A stretch of 64,000 nt of DNA from Glycine soja (taxonomy: Eukaryota > Streptophyta > Magnoliopsida > Fabales > Fabaceae): assembly GCF_004193775.1 (NCBI RefSeq), contig NC_041005.1, positions 14,479,865 to 14,543,864 of the forward strand, read 5' to 3'. Positions 33,223 to 45,195 of this stretch are shown here, piece by piece; the stretch's first letter is position 1, and every line of letters begins with the position of its first letter. Made by a program: the position numbers and the translations under genes. The notes under the pieces were generated by a model. The model did not search any database and was not told the DNA's origin. It worked only from the letters and a program-made list of their open reading frames with translations.

Positions 33223-34037
33223 AGTGTTGAATCACTTTGGGATGACAACAATAAAACCAGCGTGTACTCTTATGACAATGTTCATTTGTCTCTCTAAACT
33301 CAATGCTGCTCCATTAGAAACAAAAAAGGAATATTTGTCTCGTGTTTCTTATGCTAGTGCAGTTAGAAGTCTTATGTATGTCATAGTATGCACAAGGCCA
33401 GATCTAGCATAAGTTGGCAGCGTGGTGAGTAGATATATGGGTAAACCTAGGAAGGAACATTGGCAAGCAGTTAAATGAATATTCAGGTACCTTAAGGGTA
33501 CAATTGATATTGGACTCATCTACCAAGGTGACACATCTTGTGCCCTTGCTGGATATTTAGATTCTGACTATGCTACATATGTAAGGTGATTTGTGATAGA
33601 TTATTCTTTCACAATTAGAAATTCCCTTGTTAATTGGAAAACTACACTTCATCCTACAGTTGTTTTGTCAACAATAGAGTCATAGTATATGGCTTTGACA
33701 AAAGCAGCAAAGGAAGGTATCTGGTTAAAGAGTCTTATCAGCAATCATTGGTTTTCTTAGGATAAAGCTATCATTTTTTGCAACAGTCTAAGTGCAATCT
33801 ATTTAGCCAAGGATTACGTCCATCATGAAAGGCTAAGCACATTGACATCAAATATCACTTCATTTGTACTAAGAGGCTGCAATCCAGAAAGTTGATACAA
33901 AGGAAAACTCAGCTGATATGTTCACAAAGCCTATTCCTAGAAGAAAATTTATGCATTATTTGAATATACTTAATGTAGGTTATTGGAAATAACTTTGTAT
34001 AACTATTTTAAAATTGTTATTGAACCAAGGTGGAGAT
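33223..34037 (+). pseudogene. Copia polyprotein fragment: RT end and RNase H
   Basis: Frames carry VSYASAVRSLMYVIVCTRPD, YLKGTIDIGLIYQG, AGYLDSDYA, LSTIES and YMALTKAAKE, the C-terminal RT/RNase H signature of Ty1/copia. Multiple in-frame stops. Ends with a PPT (AAGGTGGAGA) directly before TGTTGGACG. The left side is missing and abuts the truncated Ogre-1 LTR. Confidence 0.85.
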
Positions 34038-35188
34038 TGTTGGACGAAAGAGGTGACTGGATGACACTACTTGGATCATCGAGTCAAGTCCTCTATGTCA
34101 GACCCTAATTTCTTCTGGGGACTATCGTTTGTAGATCTTTTGATTCTTGCTAGTCGAATTATGGTGTTTGACACCAGTTGTAGCACGAAGCCAAGAATCA
34201 CTCAATGTTTTGATCAAGAATACAAAAGGATACCAAGGAAGGGGGCAAAAGGGTCTTTTCTTGATTTTTTTGGACCCCAGCTCGCCCAGGCTAGCATCTG
34301 GCTCACCTAGGCCACCAAATAGCTTCATGGTGAAGAAACGCTTGGGCAAGCTCACTACTGCAGGGTTAAGTTTTAGCTTGCCTGGGCAAGCTGCAACTGC
34401 CCCAAAGTGACCCTTTGCCTATAAATAGGCAACCTAGGGGTGTTTCAAAGGGTTCCAAGGCTCAGAAGTGGAGAGAATTAAGAGAAGAGAGAAAGAAGAA
34501 GAAGAAAGAAGAGGAAACGAAGCTGAGGCACTGTCGAATCACGACTATGACCAATCCCTACATCATTCCTTGTTTGGTGTTCTTCGTGCGACCGTCAGTT
34601 AGTTTTGTTTTTAAGATTTGAATGTGATCTATGCACCCTTAGGGGTCCCCCTTTGTTGTTTTGTTCATATTCATCTTCTCCATCTATCATCATCAATCTC
34701 TTTTTCTTTGTAAAGTTCAATCTTAACCGATCACTAGTGCAGTAAAATTGTCGTAAAAAAGATTGAAAGTTAATAAACAAAACCAAGATAAAACCAACTC
34801 ATAACTAACTTCATTTCATCAAATATCACTTGAGATCGTTCCAAGGTCCAACGCCTTAACGATTCTCTCCACTTTTCAAAATTTAAAACATCATTTCAAG
34901 GTCCAACGCCTTAAACGACTCTTTGTTCGCAACTAAAATGAACCTTTCAAAAGCATAAAAACAACTCAACACACAAGCTTTCAGACTTAAAGAACTTCGT
35001 AGGTCTGAATTCTTTATCGCCCCTGAGGATATGTAGGAGCAAGGGCAACACCCTTGTCGACCCCAAAAAATAAAGAAACATAAAAAAGGAAAATACATAA
35101 TTTTGAAGTCACGTTATGCACACTCGATTAAAGGTTGCCATCCCTTGTGATGGGCGTGTGGGGTGCTAATACCTTCCCCATGCGTAGA

Positions 35189-36120
35189 TGATGTAGCTTC
35201 ATGTGGAGCTTGTAGGCCTTGGATCTTCTTTATCAATGGATTCCTTTGTTTCTTGAGGTCTGATTGCAATGGAATGGAGAAGGAGAAAGATGAATGGAGA
35301 CACCACTTCAAGTAGAAGATGAGTCTAGAAGAAGCTCACCACCATAGGAAGCCATGGATAAGAGCTTGAAGGTAGAAGAATATGAATGAAGGGAGAGAAA
35401 GAGAAGAGCACGAAATTTAGTTCCTCTAAAGAAGTCTGACCTCTATTTATAGCCTAAGTGACACACAAAATTGGAGGGAAATTTGAATTTCAATTCAAAT
35501 TTCACTTGAATTTGAAATTGAATTTGTGGAGCCAAATTTTGGAGCCAAAATTTCACTAATTATGATTAGTGAATTTCAGTTATGGTCCAGCCCACTAATC
35601 TAAGATCAATTCCAAGATTCTCCACTAAGTGTGCTTAGGTGTCATGAGACATGTAAAGCATGAAGGACATGGACAAAGTGTGACTATATGATGTGGCAAT
35701 GGGGTGTAGTAAGCAAATGCTCACCTGCCCCTATAAAATTTAATTGGATTGGGCTTCTACCAGTTCAATTAAATTTATTTTACAACACACACATCAAATA
35801 TTCATTTAGTGCATGTGAAATTACAAAACTATCCCTAATACAAAAACTAGTCTAGGTGCCCTAACAAGGGCTGAAAAATCCTATATTTCTAGGGTACCCT
35901 ACCTACATTATGGATCCCTAAATACAAGTACCAAATATAATGACATCCTAATCTAATATGTACAAAGATAATTGGACCCAACCTTGGCCCATAGGCTCAG
36001 AAATCTACCCTGAGGTTCATGAGAACCCTAGGGCCTTCTTCAACAGCTCTAACCCAATCCTCTTGGAGCCTCCTACTCATGACTCTAGTGACTGGTCCCT
36101 TCCTAAGGAGGATTGCAACA
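35189..36120 (-). mobile_element. 3' LTR of the CRM-like element
   Basis: 932 bp, TGATGTAGCT...GATTGCAACA on the plus strand, followed inward by the PPT. Contains the last ~40 codons of the polyprotein. Confidence 0.88.
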
Positions 36121-37487
36121 TCCCCTCCCCCTTGAAGAGGATTTGACCTTAAATCTGTTAGTTCCTCCTCCTCAATATCAGCTCCACCTGCAAAAGGAAT
36201 TAAATCAGAAATGTTAAAAGTGGTGCTGACTCCATACTCTTCTAGGAGGTCCAACCTATAGGCATTGTTATTGATCCTCTCCAAAACCTTAAAAGGTACA
36301 TCCCCTCTAGGGCTAAGCTTGGATTTCCTTTTAGTAGGGAATTTATCCTTCCTAAGAAGGAGCCAAACCCAGTCACCCTCATTAAGAACTAGCTTTTTTC
36401 TTCCTCTATTGCCTTTAGTTGAATACACCTTTGTTTGGTTCTCTATTTGGTTCTTAACCCTCTCATGCAACTTCTTTACAAACTCTAACCTAGATTCCCC
36501 TTCTTTATGTATAAAAGAAGTGTCCAGTAGGAAGGGAATGAGGTCTAACGGTGTTAGGGGATTGAACCTATAGACAACCTTAAAAGGGGACTGCTTGGTG
36601 GTTCTATGAACCCCCCTGTTGTAGGCAAATTCTACATGAGGAAGATACTCATCCCAAGACTTATGGTTGCCTTTCAGAAGAGCCCTTAAAAGGGTGGATA
36701 AAGACCTATTCACTACCTCTGTTTGCCCATTAGTTTGTGGATGACAAATGGTAAAGAAAAGAAGTTTAGTTCCTAGCTTAGCCCATAAGGTTTTCCAAAA
36801 GTGGCTAAGGAACTTAGCATCTCTATCTGACATAATGGTCCTAGGCAAACCATGGAGTCTCACAACTTCCCTGAAAAAGAGTTTTGAGATGTGGGAAGCA
36901 TCATCCACCTTGTGGCATGGTATAAAGTGTGCCATCTTGCTAAACCTATCTACCACCACAAAGATAGAGTCTACACCTCTTTGGGTTCTAGGAAGCCCAA
37001 GGACAAAGTCCATACTAATGTCTACCCAAGGTGCAGAGGAGATGGGTAAGGGTGTGTATAGCCCATGAGGCATCACCCTAGACTTGGCTTGTAAACAAGT
37101 CACACACCTAGTGTAATGCTTATGGATATCTTTCTTCATATGGGGCCAATAAAACTTTTCTTTGAGTAAGACAAAGGTCTTGTCTATCCCAAAGTGGCAT
37201 ATGAGCCCACCCTTATGGCTCTTTTTCACAAGTAATTTCCTAATGGATCCTTGGGGTATACAAAGTTTTCCCTCTTCAAACAAATACCCCTCAGCCAAAT
37301 AGAATCCATCTTGGGTCTTTTTCCAACAACTCTCGTAAATGGGAGAGAAATGTTCATCTAAAGCATACAAGTCCCTAATATTATCAAATCCTAAAATTTG
37401 AGCTCCTAGGGAGCAAAACAATGTGTGTCTCCTAGAGAGGGCATCAGCTACCACATTTGTTTTTCCTTTTTTTGTATTTGATAACAT
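35997..37487 (-). CDS. CRM-like integrase with C-terminal tail inside the LTR
   Basis: 496 codons. The start overlaps the RNase H end ([10 protein letters not shown]). The zinc finger is intact: H-x-H pair in [16 protein letters not shown] and the CVTC pair in [10 protein letters not shown]. Core residues are D in MDFVLGLP, D in SDRDAKF and E in [15 protein letters not shown]-like module ([20 protein letters not shown]) follows. The tail, [16 protein letters not shown] then [15 protein letters not shown], is read through the PPT and about 124 bp of the 3' LTR. This tail resembles the CR motif of centromeric retrotransposons. It is shifted from the RNase H frame near 37470. Confidence 0.82.
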   Translation of the reverse strand: MLSNTKKGKTNVVADALSRRHTLFCSLGAQILGFDNIRDLYALDEHFSPIYESCWKKTQDGFYLAEGYLFEEGKLCIPQGSIRKLLVKKSHKGGLICHFGIDKTFVLLKEKFYWPHMKKDIHKHYTRCVTCLQAKSRVMPHGLYTPLPISSAPWVDISMDFVLGLPRTQRGVDSIFVVVDRFSKMAHFIPCHKVDDASHISKLFFREVVRLHGLPRTIMSDRDAKFLSHFWKTLWAKLGTKLLFFTICHPQTNGQTEVVNRSLSTLLRALLKGNHKSWDEYLPHVEFAYNRGVHRTTKQSPFKVVYRFNPLTPLDLIPFLLDTSFIHKEGESRLEFVKKLHERVKNQIENQTKVYSTKGNRGRKKLVLNEGDWVWLLLRKDKFPTKRKSKLSPRGDVPFKVLERINNNAYRLDLLEEYGVSTTFNISDLIPFAGGADIEEEELTDLRSNPLQGGGDVAILLRKGPVTRVMSRRLQEDWVRAVEEGPRVLMNLRVDF

Positions 37488-37863
37488 ATGGAAATTGCTC
37501 TAGATACTCTACCCATTTTGCATGCCTTTTGTTTAACTTGCTTTTCCCTCTAATGTACTTAAGTGATTGATGATCACTATGAATGACAAACTCCTTGGAA
37601 ACTAGGTTATGTTCCCAAGTTTGGAGGGCTCTTATTAAGGCATAAAGCTCTTCATCATAGGTGGGGTAGTTGAGGGTGGCACTATGAAGTTTTTCACTAA
37701 AATAAGCAATAGGGTACCCACCTTGTAACAATACGGCTCCAACTCCCACTCCAGAGGCATCACATTCTAGCTCAAAAGTTTTAGAAAAGTCAGGAAGAGC
37801 TAGAACATGTGCCTTAGTAAGTTTTTCTTTGAGCAAAGCATAGGCTTGCTCTTATTTTTCACC
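37444..37863 (-). pseudogene. CRM-like RNase H domain
   Basis: Open from 37836. [24 protein letters not shown] and [11 protein letters not shown] provide the D, E and D residues. A TAA or TAG near 37854-37863 separates it from RT, and a frameshift after YVIKYKK separates it from integrase. Confidence 0.82.
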
Positions 37864-38693
37864 CTAGGTAAATGCCACATTCTTCTTCACCAGCTCATCG
37901 AGAGGTGATGCAATTGTAGAGAAATTAGGAACGAACCTTCTATAGAAGTTTGCTAACCCATGGAAGCTCCTAATATCTCCCACACATTTTGGGGTGGGCC
38001 ATTCTTGGATGGTCTTGATTTTCTCAGGGTCCACTTGGACCCGATTTCTACCAACTACAAACCCTAAGAAAACTATATTATCTACACAAAAGGTACACTT
38101 CTCTATATTTGCATAGAGGGTGTTTTTCCTAAGGACTGAAAGAACTTGCCTGAGATGTCCTAAGTGATCATCTAAGCTCCTACTGTACACTAAAATATCA
38201 TCAAAATAAACAACTACAAATATACCTATGAAATCCCTTAAGACATGATGCATAAGCCTCATAAAGGTTCTTGGTGCATTAGTGAGCCCAAAAGGCATCA
38301 CTAGCCATTCATACAAACCAAACTTGGTCTTGAAAGCGGTTTTCCACTTATCACCCTTTTTCATCCTGATTTGGTGATAACCACTTTTAAGATCAATTTT
38401 TGAAAAGATATTGGCATCATGCAACTCATCAAGTCTAGGAATGGGGTGCCTATACTTTACAGTGATGTTGTTGATGGCCCTGCAATTTGTACACATTTTC
38501 CACGTACCATCCTTTTTGGGCACCAACAACACTGGCACAGCACATGGGCTTAGGCTCTCTTGGAACCAACCCTTTTCCAACAATTCTTTAACCTGGAACT
38601 CTATCTCCTTAGTCTCCTGAGGGTTAGTCCTATAGGCTGGCCTATAAGGAAGGCTTGCTCCTGGGACTAAATCTATTTGGTGTTCTATTCCCC
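37864..38693 (-). pseudogene. CRM-like reverse transcriptase
   Basis: Open from 38583 to a stop at 37864. VPKKDGTWKMCTNCRAIN, FSKIDLKSGYHQIR, MPFGLTNAPRTFMRLM and VVYFDDILVYSRS show all RT blocks, with an intact YFDD box. GFVVGRNRVQVDPEKIKTI marks the connection domain. Joined upstream to the protease piece through a frame disruption near 38600-38694. Confidence 0.87.
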
Positions 38694-39475
38694 TTAAAGG
38701 AGGTAGCCCAGGAGGTATCTCTTTGGGAAATATATCACCAAATTCATGTAAGAGTTCTTGGACCTTGGGGGTAAGTTCTCAAATGTAGGAATTGCGGCAA
38801 TGCTAAGGGATGTTTCCTTTGATAGGAGAAGGTAGAAAGATTGTTTAAGAAGGAGTGCTCTTTTAATATCACCTTTTGTTGCAAAATGATTTTCCTTCTT
38901 AACAATCTTCTTGGAGGAATCTTTTTCCTTCCCCTTGGCCTTTGAAGACAAAGCCTTACTATCCTTCTTTTTCTTTTGTTTTTCTAGTTTTTCTTCCTCA
39001 TCCCTCTTATCTTTCATAGTTAGTTGATCTTTGGCCACTTGTGAAGGTGTTTGAGGATGCAACACAAATTTAGTGCCAAGATGGGTGAGGGTAATCTCAT
39101 TAGTTAGGCCATTGTAAATGATTTTCCTATCAAATTGCCACGGCCTTCCTAAAAGAATATGTCCTGCCTCCATGGGAATTATATCACAATTAACTTCATC
39201 TTTATATGTCCTAATGGAGAAAGGTACCTTCACTTGTTGGTTAACTATCATTTCCCCTTGCTCATTGAGCCATTGAAGTTTATAAGGTTTTGGGTGAGGA
39301 ATGATAGTGAGGTTCAACTTGGAAACTAATCTTGTGCTACAACAATTACAACAAGATCCACTATCCACAATGAGAGAACAAGTTTTATCTAAAGTTTTGC
39401 ATCTTGTATGAAAGATTTTCTCTCTTTAGGATTGAGATAGATCACAAGATTGACCTCCAAGGAGCCTTCTAACCA
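38694..39475 (-). pseudogene. CRM-like protease and linker
   Basis: IVDSGSCCNCCSTRLVSKL gives the D-S-G active site. GHILLGRPWQFDRK is the second conserved block. A long Lys/Glu-rich linker follows. The break from gag lies near 39430-39476. Confidence 0.8.
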
Positions 39476-40693
39476 TTAAGAGGTCACCTTCTTCATGGGG
39501 TAGACTTCCTCACTAGACTCTTCACCCCTTACTTCATCTTCACTTCCACTAGAGGAAGGGCAAGAAGTAGTCTCCTCTTGACTACTATAAATGTCTTGAC
39601 CCCTCATGATCATGGTTTTCTTTGTGGGGCATTGAGAGGCAATGTGACCTCTCCCAAGACATTTGAGGCATTTAATGTTGCTAGTCCTTTCTTGGGAACT
39701 AGTCTTAGGGGTGTATTTCTCTATGGTCTTACCTTTATCTTCCTTGGATTTTGAAGGTGCAGCCCCCAAAATTTCATGGGCTTGGTCCTTCCTTGGATAA
39801 GAGTGAAAGCCATAAGATTTTGAAGAAGGCTTTCTTTTAAGTTTTTGCTCCACTCTTATACACAGTTGGACTAGCTCATCTAGGTCCCTATATGGAAGGA
39901 GTTCAACCTTGTCCCTCACTTCCATATTAAGCCCACTAAGGAACCTAGCTATTCTTGTTCTTTCCTCCTTCCTAAGTCTAGCTCTTAAAAAGAGTAGTTC
40001 CATTTGTTGTCTATATTCTTCAACACTCATACTCCCTTGTTTAAGCCTTTGGAGCTTGTCCATAAGCTCTCTTTCATAGTAGGAGGGAATGTGTCTCTTC
40101 CTAAGGGTACTCTTAAGATCATTCCAATACTCTACTGGAGGATCCTCATGAATCCTTCATTCCCTAACAAGGGAAGTCCACCAATAGAGGGCATACCCTT
40201 GAAAGCTAAGGGTAGCCAATGGAACTTTTCTCTCTTTGCTAATATGATGGCAAGCAAAGAGTTGTTCAACCTTCATTTCTCAATCTAAGTAGGCCCCAAC
40301 ATTATCTTTTCCATGGAAATATGGGAGGCTAATGTTAACCTCTTGAAGCCTTCTATCCTTTTCTCTTCTTTGGGAGTGATGTTTAGTATGTGAACTATGG
40401 TGCCCTCTATAATAGTCGCTAAGTTCTTCACTTAAACTCTTGCAAGAGTCATGACTACTATAGGAGACATGTTTTTCTCTTTTCATTTCTTTCATTATTT
40501 TTCTTCTTTCTTCCCCTCTTATTTTCTCTCTTTCATCCTGACTTATTTCTTCCACTCTTTTTTTACCTTTTTCATTTCTCTCTTGTTTTTCTTTCCACAA
40601 CTTAAGGGATCTCAACTCATCTAATATCTTATACAAGGGATCCTTAGGAGTAGAACCCTCACCATTAACACTAGATGAAAAATGAAGACTCAT
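39476..40693 (-). pseudogene. CRM-like gag
   Basis: The start ATG at 40693 (MSLHFSSSVNGEGSTPKDPL) is shared with the deleted element. A charged helix is followed by the capsid domain, interrupted by a TGA at 40280 (Trp expected) and a second TGA near 40155. From 40063 the frame has LKQGSMSVEEYRQQMELLF, typical of retrotransposon gag, and a zinc knuckle CLKCLGRGHIASQC. It ends at 39476. Apart from the two stops the domain is complete. Confidence 0.82.
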
Positions 40694-42591
40694 GTTGGTT
40701 CCTTAAGTTATGGTTCTTTCTTGTTGGGGGTTTGAAAACAAAAGGTAAAAGAAACTATGGTTGAAACTAGCCAAAATAAACACTAAAAGAGGTGTGAAAG
40801 ATAAGGTAAAAACTAATTGGTAGAAGGCAAACTATCTAGGTGGCTTGACAATGGACGGTAAAGGAAATAAGCTATGAAAGTAAGCAAGAAATGTAAACTA
40901 GGCGAATCCTAAGAGTGTTTGGATGACCACATTTAAGGTTCCCAACAAAACACTCACAATCCTAAGGGAAAATTGCCTAAAATTATTACACACAAATGGA
41001 AGTAGGGTGACCTATTGGAGGCTCCCAACTTACTTCCAATTAAAGGCCTTTTTGTTACAAAATTTGAAAGCAATGAAAGTAAGTAAATTGTCAATTACAA
41101 AATTACAACAAGGTTCTCAATTTTGGTGGTTGTTCTCTCTTTGGTGATTCACTCAATTTGGAGTGCTTCTTAGTCCAATAGCTCTTAAGGTGGTTTTCCC
41201 CTTGCTTCTTGACTCAAATTCTTCAAGGGATGGCACCAATCCTCCTTTCTAATTCCCTATATGGCAATTCACAAACAAGGAAACAAAGAGACAAGCAATA
41301 ACCAAAGACCAAACAAATGAAATGAAAGCTAAACCAATAGAGTTTTAACAAGACAAAATTTCAAGTATTATTCAACAATTAAAGCAATGAAAAACACATA
41401 AAAGCAAGCTAGGACTCAAAGAGAAACTTAGAATGGCTCTAGAGTAGAGTAAAAAAAACTATAAAAAAAAAGAGACTCAAGAAACCTCTAGTTTTGGAAT
41501 TTGTTTTCAAAGAAATTTTCAATTGAAATTTCAGAACTAAGATTGGTATAAAATAGGCACCAATTATAGACCAAATTTTGAGCCAAAACAACAAGCACAC
41601 TTCCCTTTCACTTTTTTTTTCCTGGACACTAATTTTTCTGCCAAATTGTGTGATTTTTCTTATTTTTTTCCTTTTATCCAAATAGCTTGATTCTTTTTTT
41701 ATTATTTTGGTCCAGATGTCCAGAAAATTCAGTAAAACTTTCAGCTCAAAAATCATAGTGACCAACTCCCAAAAATTTATACAATTTCGTATGTTCAAGC
41801 TGCCAGCACCAGCGATTTCAACCTAGAAATCAAGAGTAGTGTTTATGTTGCTTAAGGCTTGGATAGTTACAATTTGTGTTTGTTTATGCTCAATTATCTT
41901 GAATAACACAATTCAAGAGAGCTTAAGACTTATTTTGATTCACAAATCCAGCCCCAACTCAGCACCACAACTCAACTTCATCATAGGCATCATGTAGGAA
42001 ACTTAGAAAACAAAAAAAAAGTTCAACAACAAGACTACTTCTAGGAATTGATTTAAAACATGTTATGAACTAAATAACATGCATGAATTAGACTCAAAAT
42101 TCAAAAAGATAGGCTAAGAATGACAAGAATACATGAACAAATGTATCTTGAATTCAATGAACAAAATAAAAATTCAACACAAACTTAGAACATAATGTGA
42201 CAATTATTATGACTAAACATGACTCTAAGACAACATGGATTAAGTGATTTACACTTAGATTTTTGTTTTTTTTTTCTAATCAATATTTTGGAAAAAAAAT
42301 TAGATCTAAAGGTTCAGCATAAGAAGATTATGACTGAAAAATGATACAACCTAAAATCAACACAAAAACATGATTCAAGAGTAGATCTATAAAATTTGAA
42401 CCATAGAAATGCAAGAACAAGTGTAGATCTAAGATTTAATCGGTTTATTTTTTATAATCTACTCTAAACAACACCAAACCACAAGACAATGGAGGATATA
42501 CATGGAGAATAAGATGAATAACAAGGAATTAAAGTGAATTGACTGGACAAAAAGATAGAGGAAGCAAAAGAACATCACCTAGATGAAGAGG
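40694..42591 (-). other. CRM-like leader
   Basis: Non-coding, collinear with 9505-11420 with small indels. No supported gene. Confidence 0.75.
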
Positions 42592-42605
42592 CTCTTGATA
42601 CCACA

Positions 42606-43479
42606 TGATGTAGCTCCATGTGGAGCTTGTAGGCCTTGGATCTTCTTCATCAATGGATTCCTTTGCTTCTTGAGGTCTGATTGCAGCAGAATGGAGAAGG
42701 AGAAAGATGAATGGAGACGCTACTTCAAGTAGAAGATGAGTCTAGAAGAAGCTCACCACCATAGGAAGCCATGGATAAGAGCTTGAAGGTAGAAGAAGAT
42801 GAATGAAGGGAGAGAAAGAGAAGAGCATGAGGGAAATTTGAATTTCAATTCAAATTTCACTTGAATTTTAAATTGAATTTGTGGAGCCAAATTTTGGAGC
42901 CAAAATTTCAGTAATTATGATTAGTGAATTTCAGTTATGGTTCAGCCCACTAATCTAAGATCAATTCCAAGATTCTCCACTAGGTGTGCTTAGGTGTCAT
43001 GAGGCATGTAAAGCATGAAGGGCATGCACAAAGTATGACTATATGATGTGGCAATGGGGTGTAGTAAGCAAATGTTCACCTGCCCCTCTAAAATTTAATT
43101 GGATTGGGCTTCTACCAATTCAATTAAATTTATTTCCCAACACACACATCAAATATTCACTTAGTGCATGTGAAATTACAAAACTACTCCTAATACAAAA
43201 ACTAGTCTAGGTGCCCTAAAATACAAGGGTTGAAAAATCCTATATTTCTAGGGTACCCTACCTACATTATGGAGCCCTAAATACAAGGACCAAATATAAT
43301 GACATCCTAATCTAATATGTACAAAGATAATTGGACCCAACCTTGGCCCATGGGCTTAGAAATCTACCTTAAGGTTCATGAGAACCCTAGGGCCTTCTTC
43401 AGCAGCTCTAACCCAATCCTCTTAGAGCCTCATGCTCATGGCTCTAGTGACTGGTCCCTTCCTAGGAAGGATTGCATTA
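42606..43479 (-). mobile_element. 5' LTR of the CRM-like element
   Basis: TGATGTAGCT...GATTGCATTA. The terminal CA has mutated to TA, but the GTAGA duplication fixes the boundary. About 60 bp shorter than its partner, mainly through a deletion near 42825-42840. Confidence 0.85.
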
Positions 43480-43623
43480 GTAGACAACTCGCAAACCCTT
43501 ATTTTTAAAATTCGCAGACCTCTTTTTGGTTTTTCTAACGTTTTCCTCAAATAAACGTTGGTGGTGACTCCATTTGTTTCCTCCCTAGGAGACGAACGCT
43601 TTTGTGAGATAGGTTGCGACAGA

Positions 43624-43640
43624 TGGCGACTCCCCTGGGG
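43624..43640 (+). promoter_or_regulatory. Ogre-2 primer-binding site
   Basis: TGGCGACTCCCCTGGGG two bases after the 5' LTR end, matching the Ogre-1 site with one difference. Confidence 0.85.
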
Positions 43641-45195
43641 ACTGTTAGAGAATTAAGTCATTCGATCGGTGTGCAATGTTTTTATCATTACTTCTTCATT
43701 ATTTATCCTCCCTTTTCTCATTTTTCTTTTGTTTTGTCCATATTTGTGTATAAACTTTGCTATGTTATTGTGTTTGTTATGTGTCTGTCTATCTATTACA
43801 TTCCTAGTTAGAAATATTTTTGTTCTATGCACACATGGCATCTACACCTTTGCACACACGTTGAGATATTAGGCCCTATACCAGGGTCTATGTAAGCCAT
43901 AAGGAGTGGAGGTCGATCTATGGTCATGCTGGGCCTCCAACTCGCTTGTTAACAGTAAAGCCTTATCTAGAGTTTTCCTCTTTTAGTGATGCATTGTCAT
44001 TAATAGTCCCTATCGCCACAATGTATTACCTAAGAGGATGATATCTCTAGAAGACAGTAAAGTTATGTGCAACCACCCTTGGGAGTTGTCACTAGAAGTG
44101 GACTATTGGTTCCTTTCCATTAGGTTCCTGAATTAGGGGCACAAAGTAAACTTACTCTGGCTTGTTCCTTGATCGTATCATGTATATCTTCATGGCATCA
44201 TAATGGACATATCATTCCTGCATTTATCATTTATCATATTCATGCATTGCATTTGCATAAGTCATTGCATTATCATACATCTTCATTTGGCATGCTTTTG
44301 TTCTGCCAATTACATAGATTCTATTTTCATCATCCGCATGTTATGTTCACTCATGCATGACCCTGACACATAGTTTCTCATGTCTTGCATTTTCCACAAA
44401 AAAAAAGCACAAAAAACCAAAAAAAAGGAATTGAGAGAAAGTCACAATGAAGCATGAAATTTACACCGCATTCTTAGTTACATGTGTTGGGTGCCATGAC
44501 GATAGCTATAAACAAACCATGTTGGGATTATACACTCATTTCTCTTGAAAAATGATTGAAAATCATGTGAACATGGTGCCTAATGCCTTGTTAACTAGGA
44601 AAATGGTGGTTCTTCGGGTGTCTCATGTCGATCTCATAATTACATTTGTCATGCATAGCATAAGTGTGCCCTAATCATTCATCTCTATGATAGGTTGTTG
44701 AAGTATTGGCAATCAAAATTTCTATTATTGCAAACATAGGGTTGAACCAAGCACATGCTTTTAAGAAAAGGTTTTCATCAAGTCAAGGTCAAGTATGGAA
44801 GTAACCAGTTTGCAAAAGTTTGGGCAGACGATGGATTGAGTTTACATAACTTCTTTGGCTACTGCCAACACATGATAAAGCTAAATAATTTACAAAATTA
44901 AGGACTGTTGATGTCCATGTTTTATTTCCGATTGCACTTTGATTCTGACAAGATGTAACGAACAATATTATTTTAATGAAAATTTGAATTGATTCGACAC
45001 TATGTTCTGCTGAATGTCCTGTGTAAAATTTGCAATACTTCAACAATGTATCATTCACATACATCCATATTTTTTTCACGTTGGTTGCATTGCTCATTGC
45101 ATTCTTTCCTTGAAATTAGAACTGTAATCATTGTAATCAAAAGGAAAGAATGTGCTTTACAGCGCTCATACCGAATGCGTGCCAAAGCTAGAGTG
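43641..45195 (+). other. Ogre-2 5' leader
   Basis: No gene seen. 43870-44130 is the block shared with the Ogre-1 leader. No trace of ORF1 is seen between PBS and gag. Confidence 0.65.

Larger units (their letters stand above)
35189..43479 (-). mobile_element. Nearly full-length CRM-like Ty3/gypsy element
   Basis: 8291 bp. LTRs 35189-36120 and 42606-43479, target duplication GTAGA (35184-35188 and 43480-43484). The empty site is visible at 51475-51485 in the partner LTR. iMet PBS at about 42592-42604 carries one extra base (GCTCTTGATACCA on the plus strand). PPT at 36121-36137. Gag, protease, RT, RNase H and integrase are all recognisable, with few lesions. No chromodomain is seen, and integrase continues into the 3' LTR, as known for CRM elements. 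Confidence 0.9.
34096..43621 (+). mobile_element. Ogre-2 5' LTR, split by CRM-like element
   Basis: Pieces 34096-35188 and 43485-43621 join at GTAGA. Starts TGTCAGACCC and ends GGTTGCGACA. Relative to the 3' LTR it lacks about 30 bp near 43600. A TATA-like CTATAAATA lies at 34419-34427 (50710-50718 in the 3' LTR). Confidence 0.85.
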
